Below are positions 7,420 to 12,849 of a stretch of 13,497 bases of DNA, in pieces. The DNA is from Bacteroidales bacterium (GTDB taxonomy: Bacteria > Bacteroidota > Bacteroidia > Bacteroidales > Bacteroidaceae), in the NCBI GenBank assembly GCA_004555245.1, contig SFIS01000073.1, positions 1 through 13,497 on the forward strand, written 5' to 3'. Positions within the stretch are counted from its first letter, which is position 1; each line of letters begins with the position of its first letter. Both the position numbers and the translations under genes were made by a program. The notes under the pieces were generated by a model, which saw nothing but the letters and a program-made list of their open reading frames with translations, had not been told where the DNA came from and searched no databases.

Positions 7420-7545
7420 CCTTGAAGAGGATGGAGCCTTCTGAAAGAAGGTGGTGTCAGGCTTCCGCTTTTGGCGTTAAGAGCTCGCTCTTATAAGACA
7501 AAAGCGGAAGCCTGACACCAGGGCTCTGCCCCATCCTCTTCAAGG
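7420..7545. repeat. Cloverleaf-shaped 126-bp palindrome
   Basis: Perfect 15-bp outer arms, CCTTGAAGAGGATGG (7420-7434) and its complement (7531-7545), enclose three hairpins. They are CCTTCT-GAA-AGAAGG (7437-7451), a perfect 22-bp stem (7452-7473 with 7499-7520) with an apical TAAGAG/CTCTTA hairpin, and GGGC-TCT-GCCC (7521-7531). Almost every base is paired in the drawn fold, giving a four-way junction. It is 185 bp downstream of the peptidase gene and could end that transcript, though only a short GGTTT follows. A folded single-stranded DNA or RNA role is equally possible. Confidence 0.8.
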
Positions 7546-7604
7546 GGTTTATTCTGGTTTTTGTCAGTCCATACAACCACGGGCTATGTCAGCCGAGAAC
7601 CATC

Positions 7605-7660
7605 TTTTTTTACGACAACAGTAACAACAATAACAACTTTTTTCTGTTGCAGAGGTAATC
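7605..7660 (-). repeat. GACAAC/AACAAC tract, inverted copy of the right-end tract
   Basis: TTTTTTTACGACAACAGTAA then CAACAATAACAACTTTTTTC, then TGTTGCAGAGGTAATC, continuing through 7683. Read on the opposite strand, it matches the region near 13280-13338 almost base for base (CTGTTGCAGARGTAATCCCG then TTGTCTGTGTTGTATGTCAC). At the right end this block joins the CACTGACC palindrome mosaic; here it joins the 125-bp tandem array. Confidence 0.75.
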
Positions 7661-8100
7661 CCGTTGTCTGTGTTGTATGTCACCTCGTGACATCCGCAGT
7701 TGCGCCCGTTCTTCCTGTTGTTTCTGTTGTCTGTGTTGTCGTTAAAAAAAAGCAACCAGCTTCTCAACAGCCAACAGCTAACTTCCGTTGTCTGTGTTGT
7801 ATGTCACTTCGTGACATCCATCCGTTGCGCCCGTTCTTCCCGTTGTTTCTGTTGTCTGTGTTGTCGTTAAAAAAAAAGCAACCAGCTTCTCAACAGCCAA
7901 CAGGAGACTTCCGTTGTCTCTGTTGTCTGCGTTGTCGTTAAAAAAAAGCAACCGGCTTCTCAACCGCCAACAGCTAACTTCCGTTGTCTGTGTTGCATGT
8001 CACTTCGTGACATCCGCAGTTGCGCCCGTTCTTCCTGTTGTTTCTGTTGTCTGTGTTGTCGTTAAAAAAAAAGCAACCAGCTTCTCAATCGCCAACAGTT
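7661..8100 (+). repeat. Tandem array of a ~125-bp repeat (3.5 copies)
   Basis: Copies run 7661-7784, 7785-7910, 7911-7980 (short, lacking the middle) and 7981-8100. Each begins CCGTTGTCTGTGTTG and ends with GTTGTCGTTAAAAAAA(A)(A)GCAACC, then a CTTCTCAA-CGCCAACAG-like tail. The full copies carry the hairpin ATGTCAC-NTC-GTGACAT (7677-7693, 7801-7817, 7997-8013). The A run varies from 8 to 9. Short frames crossing it are low-complexity and repeat with it, so I do not call genes. Confidence 0.9.
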
Positions 8101-8194
8101 AAAAAAAACACCCCGGGAGCCATATCAAGTGTAAGCACTACACTGACAAAACGTAAGACGACGGCAGGCGCGCCACACCTGCAAGCCACCCCAC
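8101..8194 (+). other. Structured segment before a terminator; possible small RNA
   Basis: Between the tandem array and the terminator-like hairpin are two smaller inverted repeats, AGTGTA/TACACT (8128-8144) and GCAGG/CCTGC (8164-8182). No open reading frame of note lies here, and no TAnnTTTG promoter was found just upstream. Hairpins followed by a terminator would fit a small RNA or the 3' end of a longer non-coding transcript through the array. This is inference only. Confidence 0.3.
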
Positions 8195-8235
8195 ACAGCG
8201 TGTCACGGACAACCTCCGTGACACGCTGTTTTTTT
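8195..8235 (+). terminator. Strong rho-independent terminator-like hairpin
   Basis: A perfect 15-bp stem, ACAGCGTGTCACGGA (8195-8209) with its complement (8215-8229), has a CAACC loop and is followed by seven T (8229-8235). It is a one-direction terminator on the plus strand. It lies ~960 bp past the last plus-strand gene, so it ends either a long peptidase-operon read-through or an unrecognised transcript. Confidence 0.85.
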
Positions 8236-8444
8236 GCCCGCACACCATGCCACACTACGCATGAGACGCACACCGCGACCTCCCACTGATACTATTTTGA
8301 CATTTCATGACACTATTTCTACAGCCTACAGCACAACGAGAGGAGAGGAGACGGTTTTCGGACGATTTTTTCGGCATTTTTATAAAGTATTGATACACAA
8401 AACTTTACGTCTATTCCCGTTTCCACACAACCACACACACCACC

Positions 8445-8554
8445 CAAGATAGTCAAGATTGGGGCCCAAGATAGTCAAGATTGGAGCCTCAAATAGTCAA
8501 GATTGGAGCCCAAAATAGTCAAGATTGGAGCCTCAAATAGTCAAGATTAGAACC
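8445..8554 (+). repeat. Five 22-bp tandem repeats (iteron-like)
   Basis: The unit is [C/T]CAAnATAGTCAAGATTGG then RGCC, in five contiguous copies starting at 8445, 8467, 8489, 8511 and 8533. AGTCAAGATT is invariant in copies 1-4, and copy 5 ends slightly degenerate (AGATTAGAACC). The exact 22-bp period puts every copy on the same helix face, as in iterons or a cooperative operator array. No replication initiator or regulator gene is nearby. No coding frame is maintained, since 22 is not divisible by 3. Confidence 0.92.
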
Positions 8555-8875
8555 CCAATGACACTTAACGAGACCCGAAAAGGCACATAATCAGCATGAA
8601 AAGCAGTGTTCCCAGGCGTTTTTCCTTATAAAAACCACGTCCGAAAAGTGTGCAGGAGAATGTCAGACATCGTCACGACTGATACTATTTTATCCTATAC
8701 CACATCATGGCAACCAACTGTCTGCTGTGCCAAAACAACAATTCTGCGGCACGGAGAAGCCTTCGCCATGCCGAAGACACGTATGTCACAAAACACGCAT
8801 AAACCATGTCAAATTGTCAAAAACCACGAATCTAATGTTTAATAGATGTTAATTAAAGTTGAAAATTGCGTTTTA
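8555..8875. other. Gene-free stretch, nothing certain
   Basis: No convincing gene is seen; a 78-codon frame at 8606 lacks a ribosome site and recognisable protein features. It contains one TGATACTATTTTATC copy (8680) and an imperfect inverted repeat, CGGCACGGAGAA...TTCGCCATGCCG (8747-8773). It becomes AT-rich towards 8830-8870 ahead of the promoter. Confidence 0.5.
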
Positions 8876-8919
8876 CCCCCCCCCGAATTTGCTGCCACAA
8901 CAATTTATATATATCTTTG
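8876..8919 (+). promoter_or_regulatory. Promoter next to a nine-C run, for the surface-protein gene
   Basis: A -33 TTTG (8888-8891) and a -7 TATCTTTG (8912-8919, TAnnTTTG) are separated by 20 nt, a good Bacteroidetes promoter. A run of nine C (8876-8884) ends 3 bp before the -33 box. The predicted start near 8926 leaves a leader of about 370 nt before the ATG at 9299. That leader holds no gene, one TGATACTATTTTATC copy, and no riboswitch I recognise. Confidence 0.72.
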
Positions 8920-9298
8920 CAGTGCGATACTTAAAGAAGAATCCGGCTGCGGGGACAGGACGGAGAAACAATCTGCCGACACCGCACGGAGGACATGATA
9001 CTATTTTATCATTTACAATAAATACTGACACGACAGACTTGGACAACAGAAACGATTTATCAAGCTAACTGCCACAGCATTGGGCACGACTGACGCAACA
9101 GCCCGGCAGACGCAACAAAAAGCAAACAGGGTTAACAACAAAAAACCAACAATGTTTCTGTAAAGAGAAAGGATGTGCGAAACCACATTCTGAAACTTTA
9201 TGCGCCTCGGCACACTACACCTTGCGTTATTGTGTTTTGCCGTATCAGCACTTAATTGAATATATAGAAACAAAGAAACAATAAATCTACTGACCAAA

Positions 9299-12200
9299 AT
9301 GCTTAAAAGATTCACACTACTGGCATCTTCGCTGCTTGCCGCCTTCAGCATAGCAGCACAGGAAACTACTCCTGCTTGGGCTTCGTTCGCTACAGAAGAC
9401 GGGGGCAAGACACTCGTCGTGTCCGGAAAAGGGGATTTGACGAAGCTGGAAATTAATACTTATGAAACCAAATTTACTGCTACGGCGGTAGGTGCTGTAT
9501 TTGTAAATACAGGCGATAGCTACGCAAGCGTAAATGCAGGAGATGCCTTCCACGATAACACATCTTATTATTATTTAGTGGTGGGAGAAAAGACTGAGAT
9601 TGAGAACACCTCAGAAAAACCATTCTTGTCAAACACAACGTATGTGAAAAGTTTTTCAAAAGATAAATATCTGAAGAGTGAGTATGTAGGAAAAGTATTT
9701 ACGTCAGCAACCGCTCATTCTTCAGCAACTGAAGGGTACTGGATTGGTGATGGAACTTTAGTAGTTGCATCCGATGTTATTACAACAAATAATTATTACA
9801 TTATAGATGCCGATAATGGTCAATATTTTGTAAAAGTAAATGGGACTGAAACTAAAGCAAACGCAATACCTGACATGAAAGACTATTGCTCTGAGGCCAC
9901 AATGTTCACCGCTGCACAGACAATTTACGTTTCAACCGACGGAGGAGGCAGCTATACAGAGATAGCGGAAGGGACTTCTGCTATATATAACGAATCTGCT
10001 ACCTATTACACAGCTGGCTCGATTTCTTACGAGTTGTACACGGCTGAGAATTTAACAGAATCGTTTACTGCAAGCAACTACATTGAGAAGAGTATAACTG
10101 AAACGAAGTCTTTTTGCAACACGCTTAAAGATATGGTGAAAAGTGGCAGTTATGAGAGGGTCATTTTCGTAAATGAGGATGCGCCTACATCACTAAAGAT
10201 AAATAGTAACATAATAAATGCCATCCTAAAGTTAGGTGATTATCAATCAAACACAACAATCAAAGAGGTTGATTTTGGGGCAACGACATTCGAAGGCCTC
10301 GGAGAAAATTCTTTTAATTTTGTGTCAGGTTGCACAAGTCTGACTACTATTACTATCCCTCTTACGAAAAAAACTACTGTAAAAAAAGAACCGGATTTCT
10401 CTGCTGCTGAGAATATCTTTCAGGAAGGAACAGAGGAAAAGATGGTTGTACCAGCTGGAATCTTATCAGGATACAAATTTATAGAATCATTGACAACATT
10501 GATCATTCCAGATGGTTATGAGACTATTGCTGATGGTGCTTTCATTTATATGGGTAATTTAGAGAAAGTTGTATTGCCAAAAACGCTGGAGGTGATAGGA
10601 ACAAACGCATTCAATTCATGCAAAAAAGTTACAGAGATAGAATTCCCATCTACTCTGCGCATCATAAAAGATGCGGCATTCGCAGGTCTGACAAATATTA
10701 AAGATTTGAAGTTCAATGCCGGACTTAAATACATCGGCAACTCCGCCTTCGCCCTGCCATCAGAGATGACGGTGAAGACAATAGAGATTCCGGCAAGCGT
10801 GAAGTATATCGGTCCGTTCGCTTTCAACTTCAGAGAGTATCAGGATGTCTTCTTCCTCGGAGCAGATGCGCCCATCATGCCGATAGGCAAATCGACATAC
10901 AGTACGGACTGGGGCGAAGGCACGGCATTCTCTGCACACACCCTCATGGGAAACAACGGATTCTATCCAGGAACAGAAGGGCAGATGCCGACAGTAACTA
11001 ATATGATGGATGACGCAAAGAACGGATATGCCAACCGTGAGAACTACAAGAACGGAAGCTACTATTTCGCCATCCTGCACTTCCCTACAGGACTGACAGA
11101 CGAGAAGCGAGCCAAATACACCGACATCACACGTGTGTATAAGACACACCGCGACTCGAAAGGGAAATTCCACTATGATCAGAGTTCAGAAGACTCAGAT
11201 TCATACGATGTTGTCGGCAAGGAAAATGTAACAGAGCCCCTCAAGTTCGGAGCGTGCACAGCATACAAAACAGTTAATTACGGATATGAGGACACATACC
11301 TCGGCTCACAGTATATATGGCCAAGTCAGTCGCAGTGGAACCGCTCGTACGTAGTGAACTCGCTCGGGTACAACTGGGACGGCGTGGAAACGTACCGCCC
11401 TGAGCTCTCACCGGAAGACTTAAAAGTGCTGGCGTATGCCGGATATAATCTGGTAACAGATGAACATCCAAGCACAGGAGATGGATATTACACGTTGGAC
11501 GAACTTCAGAAGATTGCCCACATGGGCACTCGTCAGTTCGTGCTCACCAACGCCGACACGAAGAAAGACGAGGATCCGGAAAATGAGCCAGAATATCCAA
11601 TCTCTGTGACAGGCAGCAACTGGTGGACAATCTGCGTGCCGTTCAACATGACGAAGGCGCAGGTGGACGATGTGTTCGGTCCCGGCACACACGTTTGCCG
11701 CTTCTCGTCTGTCACACGCACGGATGACGGCAAGGGCAACAAGAGCATCACACTACGCTTCCAGAACGATGTGTATGCGACGAAATGGACACGCGACGCA
11801 AAGACTCTTGCATACAATAAAGAGAGTGGCAGTCCTGCCGATAACGACATTGTGATTTACAGCCACGAGGCATACATGATATATCCGACAAAGAGCAGCG
11901 AAGACGCTAACGGAATGTATAACATTAAGGACTACAAACTGGAGACCGGCTCGCCGCTGCCTACTATCATCCAGGCGAATGCGAACGACGAGACAGTGGG
12001 TGCAGACCACACGGAATACCGCTTCGTAGGAAACTATGTGACGGAGGTATCGACTGCTACAGCAACAAATGCTGACGCAGGAGTGGCAACGGCGGATTTT
12101 AAGGAAGTAACCATACCGCAATACAGCTACATATATGCAAAGAAAAAGAATGATACAGCGCATAAGTTCTGGTTCTTTACCGGTACACAGATGGCATGGA

Positions 12201-12487
12201 GTCCTAACAAGTGCGTAGTGCAGGCAACAGCCCGTGATGGTGGTGCACAAGACTACAGTAACTTCTTCGGAGGCAATGCCAACAGCACAAAGGTCACCCA
12301 GATGTCGCTCTTCGGAGAAGAGACTGACGGCGGGACAACGGGCATAAACGAAGAGATAACAATCATCGCAGGCGAGGGAGACAACGCGCAGCGAGTGTAT
12401 AACCTCAACGGACAGATGATTGGCGGAAACAACGCAAAGCCGAAGGGAATATACATCAAAGGCGGAAAGAAATTCATGGTTAAATAA
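9299..12487 (+). CDS. BspA-like leucine-rich-repeat surface protein
   Basis: Encodes 1062 residues. A clear signal peptide, MLKRFTLLASSLLAAFSIAA, is probably cut before QETTP. Residues 50-320 show no repeat I recognise. Residues ~320-510 carry LRR_5 (BspA/TpLRR) repeats, with units such as TLIIPDGYETIADGAF, KVVLPKTLEVIGTNAFNS, EIEFPSTLRIIKDAAFAG, DLKFNAGLKYIGNSAF and TIEIPASVKYIGPFAF. A large unassigned region (510-1000) includes WWTICVPFNMTKAQVDDVFG (775-794). The C-terminus (~1016-1062) has RVYNLNGQMIGG and PKGIYIKGGKKFMVK, the Prevotella/Bacteroides form of the type IX secretion sorting-like domain, so export and surface attachment are likely. BspA-type proteins bind host or bacterial surface ligands; the ligand here is unknown. 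Base composition shifts inside the gene: ~9448-10735 is AT-rich, unlike both flanks. A small acidic protein gene follows after 39 bp. Confidence 0.88.
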   Translation: MLKRFTLLASSLLAAFSIAAQETTPAWASFATEDGGKTLVVSGKGDLTKLEINTYETKFTATAVGAVFVNTGDSYASVNAGDAFHDNTSYYYLVVGEKTEIENTSEKPFLSNTTYVKSFSKDKYLKSEYVGKVFTSATAHSSATEGYWIGDGTLVVASDVITTNNYYIIDADNGQYFVKVNGTETKANAIPDMKDYCSEATMFTAAQTIYVSTDGGGSYTEIAEGTSAIYNESATYYTAGSISYELYTAENLTESFTASNYIEKSITETKSFCNTLKDMVKSGSYERVIFVNEDAPTSLKINSNIINAILKLGDYQSNTTIKEVDFGATTFEGLGENSFNFVSGCTSLTTITIPLTKKTTVKKEPDFSAAENIFQEGTEEKMVVPAGILSGYKFIESLTTLIIPDGYETIADGAFIYMGNLEKVVLPKTLEVIGTNAFNSCKKVTEIEFPSTLRIIKDAAFAGLTNIKDLKFNAGLKYIGNSAFALPSEMTVKTIEIPASVKYIGPFAFNFREYQDVFFLGADAPIMPIGKSTYSTDWGEGTAFSAHTLMGNNGFYPGTEGQMPTVTNMMDDAKNGYANRENYKNGSYYFAILHFPTGLTDEKRAKYTDITRVYKTHRDSKGKFHYDQSSEDSDSYDVVGKENVTEPLKFGACTAYKTVNYGYEDTYLGSQYIWPSQSQWNRSYVVNSLGYNWDGVETYRPELSPEDLKVLAYAGYNLVTDEHPSTGDGYYTLDELQKIAHMGTRQFVLTNADTKKDEDPENEPEYPISVTGSNWWTICVPFNMTKAQVDDVFGPGTHVCRFSSVTRTDDGKGNKSITLRFQNDVYATKWTRDAKTLAYNKESGSPADNDIVIYSHEAYMIYPTKSSEDANGMYNIKDYKLETGSPLPTIIQANANDETVGADHTEYRFVGNYVTEVSTATATNADAGVATADFKEVTIPQYSYIYAKKKNDTAHKFWFFTGTQMAWSPNKCVVQATARDGGAQDYSNFFGGNANSTKVTQMSLFGEETDGGTTGINEEITIIAGEGDNAQRVYNLNGQMIGGNNAKPKGIYIKGGKKFMVK

Positions 12488-12526
12488 CCCCAGCTTACTT
12501 TTAACAACAAACAAAGGAGAATATAA

Positions 12527-12754
12527 ATGAAGAAGAATTATATAAGTCCAGAGATTCTTGTCCTAAACGCTAACATCATGTCTGAACTGCTCTCTGGAAG
12601 CGGAAGCGGAAGCGGAAATGGTAGTTCCGAGGTTGGAGATGTAGATGGTAAAAAAGGTCCAATCGGTGAAGGCGGTGATGATGAATTTGAAGGTGGATTG
12701 GGTACGAAAGGCTCCATCTTCACATGGAGCGACGATGACGAATACTACGACTGA
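12527..12754 (+). CDS. Small acidic MKKxYxxP-type protein
   Basis: Encodes 75 residues. The start is supported by AAAGGAGA (12513-12520), 6 nt upstream of the ATG. The N-terminus MKKNYISPEILVLNANIMSELLSGSG follows a pattern I remember from many small Bacteroidales proteins (MKKxYxxPxxxVxxL...LLSGSG). It continues with a Gly/Ser stretch and an acidic tail ending FTWSDDDEYYD. There is no signal peptide, membrane segment or cysteine. It sits 39 bp after the LRR surface-protein gene and shares the terminator at 12775, so the two are probably cotranscribed. Function is unknown; a leader-plus-core layout resembling peptide-product precursors is possible, but no modifying enzyme is nearby. Confidence 0.8.
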   Translation: MKKNYISPEILVLNANIMSELLSGSGSGSGNGSSEVGDVDGKKGPIGEGGDDEFEGGLGTKGSIFTWSDDDEYYD

Positions 12755-12774
12755 CGGCAACAGCCGGAAGAGAC

Positions 12775-12817
12775 AAGGCGGCGGTTCTGCACAAACACAG
12801 AGCCGCCGCCTTATTTT
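12775..12817 (+). terminator. Rho-independent terminator after the small protein gene
   Basis: AAGGCGGCGGTTCTG (12775-12789) pairs with CAGAGCCGCCGCCTT (12798-12812) over 15 bp with one G-T wobble and an 8-nt loop. It is followed by ATTTTG. It lies 20 bp after the stop of the small protein gene, and so ends the surface-protein operon. Confidence 0.85.
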
Positions 12818-12849
12818 GTAGGGTGTACAGTTTGATGTACCCAAAATGG

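Larger units (their letters stand above)
8287..9010 (+). repeat. Three dispersed copies of TGATACTATTTT
   Basis: TGATACTATTTT occurs at 8287-8298, and the extended form TGATACTATTTTATC at 8680-8694 and 8996-9010. The copies lie 393 and 316 bp apart, all in the same orientation within the non-coding region upstream of the surface-protein gene. Their flanks are unrelated except for a preceding AC or CA. They could be binding sites or remnants of a dispersed repeat. Confidence 0.55.

Noticed and set aside
7420..7545. tRNA or tmRNA gene
   Set aside because: The cloverleaf shape is superficial: stems are too long, and there is no TTC-loop consensus, anticodon arm geometry or acceptor end.
7561..8289. 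Several 60-126-codon frames across the tandem array
   Set aside because: They repeat with the DNA unit, are low-complexity (VVCVVVKKKQPASQQPT-like), occur on both strands and have no ribosome sites.
8606..8842. 78-codon frame between the iterons and the promoter
   Set aside because: No ribosome site, no recognisable protein feature, and it overlaps dispersed repeat motifs.
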